A DNA stretch of 27,467 nt from contig JBHIWP010000036.1 of assembly GCA_041987425.1 (NCBI GenBank), forward strand, positions 1-27,467, in the 5' to 3' direction. A program made the position numbers and the translations under genes. The notes under the pieces are model-generated. The model was not told where the DNA came from. It did not search any database and saw only the letters and a list, made by a program, of their open reading frames with translations. This document shows, piece after piece, positions 6,653-14,104 of this stretch (positions are counted from its first letter, which is position 1; each line of letters begins with the position of its first letter). The stretch is from Leptofilum sp041987425 (GTDB lineage: Bacteria > Chloroflexota > Anaerolineae > Promineifilales > Promineifilaceae).

Positions 6653-7645
6653 ATGAGCTATCAAGCAGCCGATGACCGGTATGAGAAGATGAATTACCGC
6701 CGCAGCGGGCGCAGTGGGCTAAAGTTGCCCGCCATTACGCTGGGGCTTTGGTATAACTTTGGCGGGGTGGACGCGCTGGAAAACGGCCGTTCCATGATCC
6801 GCCGCGCCTTTGATTTGGGCATCACCCACTTTGACCTGGCCAACAACTACGGCCCGCCGCCCGGCTCCGCCGAGGAAACCTTTGGCAAAGTCCTGGCCCA
6901 GGACCTGGCTCCGTACCGCGACGAGCTCATTATCTCCTCCAAAGCGGGCTACCTGATGTGGCCCGGACCGTACGGCGAATGGGGCTCGCGCAAATATCTG
7001 GTTGCCAGCCTGGACCAAAGCCTTAAGCGCATGGGGTTGGACTATGTAGACATCTACTACAGCCACCGCTTTGATCCCGACACGCCGCTGGAAGAAACAA
7101 TGGGTGCGCTCGACTACATCGTACGCAGCGGGCGGGCGCTGTACGTGGGCATTTCCAGCTACGATGCCGAGCAAACCCGGCAGGCAGCGGCCATCTTGCG
7201 TGACCTCGGCACGCCCTGCCTCATCCACCAGCCGCGCTACAATATGTTCGACCGCTGGATTGAAGACGGCTTGCTCGACGTGGTAAAAGATGAAGGCATT
7301 GGCTGCATTGGCTTTTCGCCGCTGTGCCAGGGCATCCTCACCGACAAATACCTTAATAAGGTTCCCGAAGATTCACGTGCGGGGAAATACGGCGACGAAC
7401 TGCACTGGGGCGACGAGCTCAGCCGGGATCGACTGGCGCGCGTAGCGAAGCTAAATGAGATGGCCAGGGCACGCGGTCAATCGATGGCCCAGATGGCCAT
7501 TGCCTGGGTACTGCGCCATCCTGGCATGACCTCGGCCCTGATCGGGGCCAGCCGCGTAGGCCACATCGAGGAGGCCGTCGCCGCGCTGGACAATTTAGAC
7601 TTTAGCAGTGAAGAACTGGCGGCCATTGAACTTATTCTTGGCTAG
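6653..7645 (+). CDS. gpr: aldo-keto reductase, L-glyceraldehyde-3-phosphate reductase type
   Basis: This soluble NADPH-dependent reductase belongs to the YghZ/Gpr branch (AKR14-like), which reduces L-glyceraldehyde 3-phosphate and toxic aldehydes such as methylglyoxal. The match to that branch is very close along the whole 330 residues: GLWYNFGGVDALENGRSM, FDLGITHFDLANNYGPPPGS (catalytic Asp and Tyr), ELIISSKAGYLMWPGPYG (Lys), YVDIYYSHRFDPDTPLEET (His), ALYVGISSYDAEQTRQAA and SALIGASRVGHIEEAV at the cofactor site. GGGAG at 6637-6641 lies somewhat far (11 nt) before the ATG. A gamma-glutamyltransferase gene follows after 14 bp, so the two are probably co-transcribed, possibly as an aldehyde or thiol stress pair. 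That pairing is inference. Confidence 0.9.
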   Translation: MSYQAADDRYEKMNYRRSGRSGLKLPAITLGLWYNFGGVDALENGRSMIRRAFDLGITHFDLANNYGPPPGSAEETFGKVLAQDLAPYRDELIISSKAGYLMWPGPYGEWGSRKYLVASLDQSLKRMGLDYVDIYYSHRFDPDTPLEETMGALDYIVRSGRALYVGISSYDAEQTRQAAAILRDLGTPCLIHQPRYNMFDRWIEDGLLDVVKDEGIGCIGFSPLCQGILTDKYLNKVPEDSRAGKYGDELHWGDELSRDRLARVAKLNEMARARGQSMAQMAIAWVLRHPGMTSALIGASRVGHIEEAVAALDNLDFSSEELAAIELILG

Positions 7646-7659
7646 AGGAGTTTGATTTT

Positions 7660-9249
7660 ATGCGAGGAGTGATTGCTGCCGGTGATGAAGCAACGGCCGC
7701 TGCCGGACAAGAAATTCTACAGGCGGGAGGGAATGCCGTGGATGCGGCCGTTGCCGCTGCCTTTGCCTCATTCATTGCCGAAGTGGGCGTCGTACACCTG
7801 GGGGGCAGCGGCATTGCCCACCTTTATGACCCGCAAAACAGCCGTTCCCACGTCTACGATTTTTTCAGCAACACGCCTGGCCTCAACGGCCGTCCACCCA
7901 CGCCGCTAGACTTCCAGCAGGTAACGATTGACTTTGGCGCCACAACGCAGGATTTTTACCTGGGGCGCGCCTCGGTGGCCGTGCCGGGCAACGTTGCCGG
8001 GCTGTGCCAGATGGCCGTAGACTACGGCCGTTTGCCCCTCAGCCAACTGCTGCAGCCAGCCATCAAGCTGGCAAAAGAGGGTCTGCCCATCGCCAAATTC
8101 CAGGCCGACACCTGCACTTTATTACGGCCGCTCTATACCCACACCGCCGGGATGCGCACTATTTTCTCACCCAACGGCCGTATGATTCTGGCAGGCGACA
8201 CAATTTATATTCCCGATCTTTACCACACCCTACAAACGCTGGCCCGCGAAGGCGCAGCCTATGCCCAAAATGGTGCGCTGGCCCAGGCGCTGCTGCGAGA
8301 CCAGGCAGAAAACGGCGGCCTGCTTACCGCCGATGACCTGACCAGCTATCAGGTCTACAAGCTGCCCTCCATTCGCCTGCCGTACCGGGGCTACGAAATT
8401 TTGCTGCCGCCTCCCTGCTCCACCGGCGGCGTCCTGACGGCCTTTACGCTCAAGCTGTTGTCCCATTTTGAAATGCAGAAACGGCCGCACGGTTCGGCGG
8501 CCCACTTACAGCTGTTGTATGAAGTTATGGTAGCCACGAATCGGGCACGGCCGTTTTGGGAAGAGATGAGCGAGACCCTGCCGGTTGAGGCGGCAATCGG
8601 TCGTTTTTTGGATGACGAATTCATACGGCGATATGCAGCAGAAGTGCAAGACGTGTTGAACAGCCACCAGGCTACCCCTTTTGTGGCCGAACCAACCGCA
8701 CCCAACAACACCAGCCACCTCAGCGTGGTAGATGGCGACGGTTTGGCGGTGAGTTTGACCACCACTGCTGGTGAGTCCGCAGGCTATGTCGTGCCGGGTA
8801 CGGGCTTCATCCCCAACAACATGATGGGCGAAGCGGATTTGCACCCCAACGGCTTCCACAGCCGCCCCCCCGGGCAGCGCATCCCCACCATGATGACGCC
8901 CGTGATCGTGCTGAAAAACGGGCAAACGCGGCTGGTGTTGGGCAGCGGCGGCAGCATTCGCATCCGCAGCGCCATCATGCAGGTGCTTAGCAATCTGCTG
9001 GACTACCGGATGAGGCTGCAAGATGCCGTTAACGCAGCGCGGGTGCATGTGGAAAGTGGTGCTTTGCAGTGTGAAGCCGGTTTTGATCCTGACGCGGTGG
9101 CCCAATTGGAAGAGATGGGCTATCCGGTCAACCGCTGGCCGGTGCGCAGCATTTACTTTGGCGGGGCGCATTCTGTCTCTCGTACGGAAGACGGCCGTCT
9201 GGTAGCCGCTGGAGACAATCGACGGGGTGGGGCAACGGCCGTAGCCTAA
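7660..9249 (+). CDS. gamma-glutamyltransferase family protein
   Basis: This Ntn-hydrolase cleaves or transfers gamma-glutamyl groups (glutathione, gamma-glutamyl peptides) after autocatalytic self-cleavage. The predicted nucleophile is Thr351 in NNTSHLSVVDGDG, giving a large part of 350 and a small part of 179 residues. Other marks are AGGNAVDAAVAAAFA at the N-terminus, VAVPGNVAGLCQ, RPPGQRIPTMMTPVIV and the glycine-rich LVLGSGGSIRI. At 529 residues it is slightly shorter than periplasmic GGT, and it lacks any signal peptide: the protein starts directly with the conserved MRGVIAAGDEATAAAGQEIL. It is therefore likely cytoplasmic and may belong to the YwrD-like or acylase-like branch rather than classical GGT. 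AGGAG lies 9 nt before the ATG, and the gene follows the reductase after 14 bp. Confidence 0.88.
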   Translation: MRGVIAAGDEATAAAGQEILQAGGNAVDAAVAAAFASFIAEVGVVHLGGSGIAHLYDPQNSRSHVYDFFSNTPGLNGRPPTPLDFQQVTIDFGATTQDFYLGRASVAVPGNVAGLCQMAVDYGRLPLSQLLQPAIKLAKEGLPIAKFQADTCTLLRPLYTHTAGMRTIFSPNGRMILAGDTIYIPDLYHTLQTLAREGAAYAQNGALAQALLRDQAENGGLLTADDLTSYQVYKLPSIRLPYRGYEILLPPPCSTGGVLTAFTLKLLSHFEMQKRPHGSAAHLQLLYEVMVATNRARPFWEEMSETLPVEAAIGRFLDDEFIRRYAAEVQDVLNSHQATPFVAEPTAPNNTSHLSVVDGDGLAVSLTTTAGESAGYVVPGTGFIPNNMMGEADLHPNGFHSRPPGQRIPTMMTPVIVLKNGQTRLVLGSGGSIRIRSAIMQVLSNLLDYRMRLQDAVNAARVHVESGALQCEAGFDPDAVAQLEEMGYPVNRWPVRSIYFGGAHSVSRTEDGRLVAAGDNRRGGATAVA

Positions 9250-9254
9250 AGCTG

Positions 9255-9282
9255 TAGACAAACAGAGCTTGTCCGGTATAAT
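9255..9282 (+). promoter_or_regulatory. sigma-70-type promoter of the regulator/ABC unit
   Basis: TAGACA (9255-9260, 5 of 6 to consensus) and TATAAT (9277-9282, perfect) are separated by 16 bp. The predicted transcription start near 9289 gives a leader of about 70 nt that contains the hairpin at 9316-9345. The -10 element lies inside the inverted repeat described next. Confidence 0.65.
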
Positions 9283-9308
9283 GGACGTCTATTTTTTATA
9301 CTGGACAA
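9269..9308 (+). promoter_or_regulatory. 13-bp inverted repeat overlapping the -10 box (operator candidate)
   Basis: TTGTCCGGTATAA (9269-9281) and TTATACTGGACAA (9296-9308) are inverted copies with 12 of 13 positions matching, spaced by 14 bp. The left arm covers the -10 hexamer and the right arm covers the start of the transcript. This geometry fits repression by the IclR-like product of the next gene. Autoregulation is inferred. Confidence 0.6.
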
Positions 9309-9315
9309 CCTTAAT

Positions 9316-9356
9316 GAGAGTGTAGGCTGTCTAACTTTCACTCTCGGCTCTTTTTT
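9316..9356 (+). terminator. hairpin and T-run directly before the regulator start codon (terminator or attenuator)
   Basis: GAGAGTG (9316-9322) pairs with CACTCTC (9339-9345) across a 16-nt loop. After GGCTC come six T (9351-9356), and the ATG follows at 9361. It could end read-through from the glutamyltransferase gene or act as an attenuator of the downstream unit. The 7-bp stem is modest and has a large loop. It occupies the position where a ribosome-binding site would be expected. Confidence 0.45.
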
Positions 9357-9360
9357 GTCT

Positions 9361-10527
9361 ATGGACTATTCAAAACAGGTTCCGGCTGCGGAGCGCACGC
9401 TGAACATTTTGGAGGCCCTGAGCAGCGCGGCTGACGGGCTGACTGCCAACGAGCTGCTGAACCGGCTGGATGACGTGTCGCGCAGCGGGCTATTTGCCTT
9501 GCTAAACACGCTCAAGGCACGCAGCTATGTGGAGCAGAGCGACAGCCGGGGAAAGTACCAGCTTGGCCCGGCATTATGGGCGCTGCTGCCGCAAAAGTCG
9601 CCGGGGTTAGAGCCACTCATAGGCGCTTTTGACAGTGAAATGGCGCATGCCGATCTGCCAGAAACGGCCGTGCTCCTCTGGCTAGATCGGCAAGAAACGG
9701 TGCTGCTGGCACAGCGTGAAGGCGCACAGCGCGTCCGGGCCGTGTACCGGCTGGGACAACGAGATGATGCAGAAAGCAGCCCCGGTGGGCGGCTGCTGCT
9801 GGCTGGCTTGCCAAACAAGGTGGCGCAACAAACGGCCGTTTTCAACCAGTTTCACAACGAAGGCGCCGCCACCCAGGAAACGGCCGAAACAATCGATATT
9901 GCTTGCCCCATTTGCGCCGATGGCGTGCAGCCGGTGGCGGCCTTGCAGGTGAGCCTGCCCACGTTCCGCAGCATGCCAGAGACAGTTGCCCGGCTGAAAA
10001 AGCAGCTACAGCAAGCAGCAGCACGCATTTCTTACCGCCTGGGGGCGGCGGTTTACCAGCCCTATGGCTGGGCCAGTGGCGAGCCTATCGGCCCAAACCG
10101 CACTCTAATTCAATCCGAAATTGAGCATTTTTTGCAGGGGCCGTGGAGCGCCCGGCTGGCCTGCGTGCGGGCCGACGGCACGCCACACGTGCTGCCGCTG
10201 TGGTATGAATGGGACGGCCGTTACTTTTGGCTGGCGGCTTCACCAGGGGCGCAATGGAAGCAAGTTGTAGAGGAAACCGGCCACGTTTCGCTCACAATCG
10301 ACGAGCCGTGGCCGCCGCTGCGGCGCGCATTTGTGGTGGGCCAGGCAAAACTGGTTGATGAGTTGCAGGTTCCGGGCGGGTTGGCCGGGCTGCGGCAGCG
10401 GCTGGCGGTTCGTTACCTGGGCCAGGGCGCAGGCCAGCAGCCAGAGCTGTGCCAGACCGATGGCTGGCACGCGGTGCAGATCACGCCGCAGCGCATCAGC
10501 GGCCAACAGGGGTTGGGGCGGGCATGA
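9361..10527 (+). CDS. IclR-like regulator fused to a PPOX (flavin/F420-binding) domain
   Basis: This is a 388-residue two-part protein. Residues about 6-70 form an IclR-type winged helix-turn-helix (VPAAERTLNILEALSSA, GLTANELLNRL, LFALLNTLKARSYVEQS, GKYQLGPALWAL). Residues about 70-235 resemble a divergent IclR effector domain (ETAVLLWLDRQETVLLAQRE). From about 248 to 375 there is a pyridoxamine-5'-phosphate-oxidase-like split barrel (WSARLACVRADGTPHVLPLW, YEWDGRYFWLAASPGAQWKQ, GHVSLTIDEPWPPLRRAFVV). Such barrels bind FMN, F420 or haem. The start is ATG 9361; TTG 9355 lies in the T-run. The stop overlaps the ATG of the ABC ATPase gene (ATGA). I infer a transcription factor that senses a flavin-like cofactor and controls the adjoining transporter. 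The domain could instead be an enzyme. Confidence 0.85.
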   Translation: MDYSKQVPAAERTLNILEALSSAADGLTANELLNRLDDVSRSGLFALLNTLKARSYVEQSDSRGKYQLGPALWALLPQKSPGLEPLIGAFDSEMAHADLPETAVLLWLDRQETVLLAQREGAQRVRAVYRLGQRDDAESSPGGRLLLAGLPNKVAQQTAVFNQFHNEGAATQETAETIDIACPICADGVQPVAALQVSLPTFRSMPETVARLKKQLQQAAARISYRLGAAVYQPYGWASGEPIGPNRTLIQSEIEHFLQGPWSARLACVRADGTPHVLPLWYEWDGRYFWLAASPGAQWKQVVEETGHVSLTIDEPWPPLRRAFVVGQAKLVDELQVPGGLAGLRQRLAVRYLGQGAGQQPELCQTDGWHAVQITPQRISGQQGLGRA

Positions 10528-11288
10528 AGTCGATGGATATCCAGGTGCGGCAGGTGAGTCACCGTTACGCAGCGACCCACGCCTTGCAAAATATCAACCT
10601 GTCGATCCAGCCAGGTGAATTTGTCAGTCTGGTTGGCGTCAGCGGCTGCGGAAAATCCACCCTGATGCGCTTAATAGCCGGGCTGCAACTGCCTACGCAG
10701 GGAACGATTATACTAAACGGACGGCCGCCGGAGTCCGCCCGTGCGGCCAAGCAAATTGGCTGGATGGCACAGCAGGCGGCGCTGCTACCCTGGCGCACCG
10801 TGCGGCAAAACGTGCAGCTGGCACAAAAAATTAATTCGCAAAATGGGGCAACGGCCGTTCCCCGACCGGACGACTTGCTCAAAATGGTTGGACTGGCTGA
10901 CTTTGCCGACGCCTACCCGCTCACCTTGTCTGGCGGGATGCAGCAGCGGGCGGCGCTGGCGCGAACACTGGCTACGGGTGCGGCCGTGTGGCTGATGGAC
11001 GAGCCGTTTGCCGCCCTGGACGAGCTGACGCGAGAGCTGCTGGCGGCAGAGCTGCTAAACATTTGGCAGGCGTTTCGGCCCACGGTGCTGTGGATTACCC
11101 ACAATTTGCATGAAGCCATTCGCCTGTCTGACCGCATCGTTGTGCTGACGCCCCGCCCCGGCACAATTGCTGGAGAATTAAGCGTGCCGCTGCCGCGCCC
11201 ACGCGATGACACGAGCATGGCGTTTCAGGAGTTGCTGCGCCAGGCACGCGCCCTGCTGCGCCAGGAGAGGCACCATGACCAGCAGTAA
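10524..11288 (+). CDS. ABC transporter ATPase, nitrate/taurine/thiamine-precursor type
   Basis: This is the energising subunit of the importer encoded with the next two genes, 254 residues. It has Walker A GVSGCGKSTLMRL, the Q-loop region IGWMAQQAALLPWRTV, the signature LSGGMQQRAALARTLA, Walker B VWLMDEPFAALDELT and the H-loop WITHNLHEAIRLSD. The form resembles SsuB, TauB and ThiZ. The start is ATG 10524, overlapping the TGA of the regulator gene by 4 bp, with a second ATG at 10533. Another ATG-less extension upstream is open but overlaps the regulator and lacks family sequence. The gene overlaps the permease gene by 14 bp, so all are one translationally coupled unit. Confidence 0.92.
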   Translation: MKSMDIQVRQVSHRYAATHALQNINLSIQPGEFVSLVGVSGCGKSTLMRLIAGLQLPTQGTIILNGRPPESARAAKQIGWMAQQAALLPWRTVRQNVQLAQKINSQNGATAVPRPDDLLKMVGLADFADAYPLTLSGGMQQRAALARTLATGAAVWLMDEPFAALDELTRELLAAELLNIWQAFRPTVLWITHNLHEAIRLSDRIVVLTPRPGTIAGELSVPLPRPRDDTSMAFQELLRQARALLRQERHHDQQ

Positions 11289-12078
11289 ACTCGCCAATGA
11301 ACGTACCTTCGGGCGGCAGCCCCAAAACCAAGCGCTTCAGCGCCACTGGCAGCAATGGACCGGTGCTGGGCTGCTGTTTAGCGTGCTGCTGCTCTGGGAA
11401 GCAGTCGTGCGCCTTACCGACACGCCAGCCTATTTGTTTCCCGCGCCAACGGCCGTTTTCAGCTACCTGTTCTCCCATTTGGGCGATTTGCTGCTGGCGG
11501 GCGGGGTAACGCTGCTGGAGGCGGTGGCAGGCCTGGTGTTGGGAACGGCCGTGGGTCTGGCGCTCGCCGTGCTCATCACCTTCTGGCAGCAGCTAGAGCA
11601 GGGCGTTATGTCCCTGGCAATCCTCATCAAATCGACGCCCATCATCGCTATCGCGCCCATTCTCACAATCTGGCTGGGTTTTGGCCCGGCGCCCAAAGTG
11701 ATCGTCACGGCGCTTCTTACCTTCTTTCCGGTGCTCATCAATGCGCTCACGGGCTTTCAGTCGGTCGATGGCGCGCTGCTGGACTGGCTGCACTCGCTCA
11801 ACGCCTCCCCTCAAGAGATTTTTATTCAGGCAAGGTGGCCTGGAGCACGGCCGTATCTGTTTGCCGCCTTGCGGGTTGTGGGGCCGCTGGCGCTCATCGG
11901 CGCGGTGGTGGCCGAATGGATGGGTGCGTCCAGCGGCCTGGGGCGCACCATGTGGCTGGCCTACACCAATCTGAACATGCCCGCCCTGTTCGCCGCCGTT
12001 TTTATTCTTACTGGCTTGAGTACGGCCGTTTACCAAAGCATCGTCTGGCTGGAAAAGCGGCTGCTGTTCTGGCAATGA
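11275..12078 (+). CDS. ABC transporter permease (SsuC/TauC/ThiX/RibX type)
   Basis: This is a binding-protein-dependent inner-membrane subunit of 267 residues with about six membrane segments (LLFSVLLLWEAVVRL, LLEAVAGLVLGTAVGLALAV, VIVTALLTFFPVLINALTGF, LIGAVVAEWMG, ALFAAVFILTGLSTAVYQSI). The EAA-like cytoplasmic loop that contacts the ATPase is EIFIQARWPGARPYLFAALR. The start is ATG 11275, preceded by GGAGAGG at a good distance; the frame is open further upstream but that part overlaps the ATPase gene. It pairs with the preceding ATPase and the following NMT1-like receptor. Confidence 0.92.
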   Translation: MTSSKLANERTFGRQPQNQALQRHWQQWTGAGLLFSVLLLWEAVVRLTDTPAYLFPAPTAVFSYLFSHLGDLLLAGGVTLLEAVAGLVLGTAVGLALAVLITFWQQLEQGVMSLAILIKSTPIIAIAPILTIWLGFGPAPKVIVTALLTFFPVLINALTGFQSVDGALLDWLHSLNASPQEIFIQARWPGARPYLFAALRVVGPLALIGAVVAEWMGASSGLGRTMWLAYTNLNMPALFAAVFILTGLSTAVYQSIVWLEKRLLFWQ

Positions 12079-12126
12079 TTTTGCAACCCATTACCGGGCA
12101 AGAGCACATCTTTTTGGAGTGGTGAA

Positions 12127-13095
12127 TTGAAACGAATTCAGCTATTTTTTCTACTATTGATCCTTTTGTCCGCCTGCCAGGCCAGTCCCTCTTCCTCAGA
12201 ATCACTACGCGAAATAACCTTTATGGCGGGTTTTCGGCCGCAGGCCAATTTGCCGTTTGTGGGGGCGTATGTTGCTCAGGAAAAAGGCTTTTTTGCCGAT
12301 GAGGGTCTGGCCGTTACCATTGAACATTCGGCTGGCGGCGGTGAGCACCTCCAGCTTTTGGCGGCTGGTGAGGTGCAGGTGACCACGCAGGATGCGGCCG
12401 TATTGCTACAGCGCCGTGCCGATCCTGGTCTGCCGCTCGTCTCCATTGGGCTGATCGGCCAGCGCGGGCAACAGGCGTTTTTGGCGCTGGCAGAGAGCGG
12501 CATAGGCTCCCCCGCCGACTGGGCCGGGCACAGCATTGGCTTCAAGGGCACGCCCCCACCCGATCTGTTTGCTATCCTCGCCGCCCACGGCCTGACAGAA
12601 AATGACGTAGAGCTGGTCAACGTCGGCTTCGACCCCCGCACTCTTACGGAAGGATTGGTGGACATCTACCCGGTTTTTAAGTCGAATGAACCGAATCTGA
12701 TTCGCGGCTGGGGATTTGAGGTGGTCCAGTGGGAAGCCGCTGACTATGGCGTGCCGACGCTGGGGTTGGCCTACGTCACTACCGAAGAAATAATCGAATC
12801 AGACCCGGAGCTGCTGCAAGGCTTCATGAACGCGGTGCTGCGTGGCATAGCCTATGCCCAGGAAAACCCTGAAGAGGCCGTAGAAATTGTGCTGCAGCAT
12901 ACAGGGGAAGACGCCGATGCCGACCACATGCGCTTTATGCTGGAAAGCGAACTGGCGGATGCGGCCTCGCCCGACGGCTTTGGCTGGCAAACCGAAGCAC
13001 AGTGGCAGGCGCTGGCCGATATGCTGCAAACGTATGAATCGCTTCCAGAAGGTGTGGATGTAACGGCCGTTTTCACAACCCAATTTTTAAAATGA
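12127..13095 (+). CDS. NMT1/THI5-like substrate-binding lipoprotein
   Basis: This receptor of the importer has 322 residues. It starts at TTG 12127 with GGAG 7 nt upstream. A lipoprotein signal is clear: MKRIQLFFLLLILLSAC with the lipidated Cys at 17, then a serine-rich linker. The mature part is NMT1/THI5-like: FMAGFRPQANLPFVGAYVAQ, EKGFFADEGLAVTIEHSAGG, VTTQDAAVLLQRRADPGLPL, and YPVFKSNEPNLIRGWGFEV. Related receptors bind pyrimidine thiamine precursors (ThiY) or, in the RibXY systems reported from Chloroflexota, riboflavin. The ligand cannot be read from sequence. It ends the four-gene unit and converges with the EamA gene. Confidence 0.9.
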   Translation: MKRIQLFFLLLILLSACQASPSSSESLREITFMAGFRPQANLPFVGAYVAQEKGFFADEGLAVTIEHSAGGGEHLQLLAAGEVQVTTQDAAVLLQRRADPGLPLVSIGLIGQRGQQAFLALAESGIGSPADWAGHSIGFKGTPPPDLFAILAAHGLTENDVELVNVGFDPRTLTEGLVDIYPVFKSNEPNLIRGWGFEVVQWEAADYGVPTLGLAYVTTEEIIESDPELLQGFMNAVLRGIAYAQENPEEAVEIVLQHTGEDADADHMRFMLESELADAASPDGFGWQTEAQWQALADMLQTYESLPEGVDVTAVFTTQFLK

Positions 13096-13099
13096 GCAA

Positions 13100-13117
13100 C
13101 GCTGATTAAGATCAGCG
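13100..13117. terminator. hairpin between convergent genes
   Basis: CGCTGAT-TAAG-ATCAGCG is a perfect 7-bp stem with a 4-nt loop, 5 bp after the lipoprotein stop and overlapping the EamA stop. No T-run follows on the plus strand; on the minus strand ATTTT follows after 9 nt. It may act as a weak bidirectional terminator. Confidence 0.4.
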
Positions 13118-14038
13118 CGTATTGCGCAACCAGACCCGCCAGCGGCGACGGCGTGGAATGCGCCCGAGACGCTGCACCGCCAACATGGCGCTTAGCAAAA
13201 TAAAGCCACCGCCAGCAAACTGCAAGGGCAGCAAACGCTCACCCAAAAACCAGAACGACCACAGAATCGCCAGTAGGGTTTCAACCGGCAGCAGCAGAGC
13301 ATACTGCCCACTGCCAATCGTCTGAATAGCGCGAAACATGGCCCACCAGCCAAAATAAGTGCTCACCACCGAAATGATGAGCAGCATAGCCCAGCCCAGC
13401 CAGCTTGGCCGGGTCCACGGCAGTCCCTGTGTCAGCCAGAGCCCGGTAATTGACAGCCACATCCCAGCTAAAACGTAGAGCGTCACCGTGCGCGTGTCGT
13501 GGGTGGGCAAAAACCGCTGCACCAATGTGATTTCCAACGTAAAGCCGACAATGCCGCCCAAAACCAGCAGCACGCCGCCCAGGTCCACCTGCCCACCGGG
13601 GCCAATAAGCAAATACACGCCCAGCAGGCCCAACCCCAGGCGAACCCACTGGCGGTAGCTGAATTTTTCCCCCAGGAAGGCCAGCGTTGCCAGCACAAAA
13701 AGAGGGCTCAGGGCAAACAACATGGTAGCCACAGAAGAGTCCAGCCGCCGCAGCGACCAGAAAAAGCCGACGGCCCCCAGTCCGTTAATAATGCCTGCTA
13801 GCCCGGCCACCCAAAACCCCCGCCCATCGATGCGCAGCGTTTGGGGCGCCGTATAGGCCATGGCCAGGGCCAGCAGCAACGCCGCCAGCCCAAAGCGTAA
13901 ACTTAATATTGCTGTCGGATGAAAACCTGCTTCCAGAGCGGCTTTGCCCAGAGGTGTTACCAGACTAAATACCACCGTAGAAGCAATGGCCAGGAACCAG
14001 CCAGTCCAGTGAAAGGAACGTTGCGTGTTTTGGTCCAT
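13112..14038 (-). CDS. EamA/DMT-family exporter
   Basis: This membrane protein of 308 residues has ten predicted helices in two EamA repeats, the form of drug/metabolite transporters such as RhaT and YdcZ relatives. Recognisable parts are VVFSLVTPLGKAALEAGFHP, ILSLRFGLAALLLALAMAY, RLDSSVATMLFALSPLFVLA, ALLLPVETLLAILWSFWFLG and the basic tail RIPRRRRWRVWLRNTR. The substrate is unknown. I chose ATG at 14038 (MDQNTQRSF). The frame stays open 22 codons further, but that part is translated repeat sequence (SQFTIHYSHF) and overlaps no family signal. No good ribosome-binding site is visible. It follows the alcohol dehydrogenase gene after about 66 bp and may be co-transcribed with it. Confidence 0.88.
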   Translation of the reverse strand: MDQNTQRSFHWTGWFLAIASTVVFSLVTPLGKAALEAGFHPTAILSLRFGLAALLLALAMAYTAPQTLRIDGRGFWVAGLAGIINGLGAVGFFWSLRRLDSSVATMLFALSPLFVLATLAFLGEKFSYRQWVRLGLGLLGVYLLIGPGGQVDLGGVLLVLGGIVGFTLEITLVQRFLPTHDTRTVTLYVLAGMWLSITGLWLTQGLPWTRPSWLGWAMLLIISVVSTYFGWWAMFRAIQTIGSGQYALLLPVETLLAILWSFWFLGERLLPLQFAGGGFILLSAMLAVQRLGRIPRRRRWRVWLRNTR

Positions 14039-14042
14039 AAAA

Positions 14043-14088
14043 AGAATTATGAAATGTGAATAATGAATCGTAAATTGTGAATGAGGTA
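14043..14088 (-). repeat. ATTCACAATTTACGATTCATT repeat between adh and eamA genes
   Basis: Read on the minus strand, the spacer contains TTCACAATTTACGATTCATT followed by ATTCACATTTCATAATTC. It belongs to the same family as the repeats in menD and menE, here in its intergenic setting. Confidence 0.65.
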
Positions 14089-14104
14089 TTGCTCTGGGAG
14101 ACAA

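Noticed and set aside
8506..9261. Long minus-strand open frame (251 codons) opposite the gamma-glutamyltransferase
   Set aside because: The plus strand carries a full enzyme with its catalytic threonine; the reverse frame is histidine/alanine-rich chance translation of GC-rich DNA.
12079..12126. Possible TPP or FMN riboswitch before the vitamin-type receptor or its operon
   Set aside because: The gap before the receptor is only 48 bp, and the 110-bp leader before the regulator gene lacks the conserved cores of TPP or FMN riboswitches.
14039..14104. N-terminal extension of the EamA exporter frame
   Set aside because: The extra 22 codons translate intergenic repeat sequence and have no family match; ATG 14038 directly precedes the first helix region.
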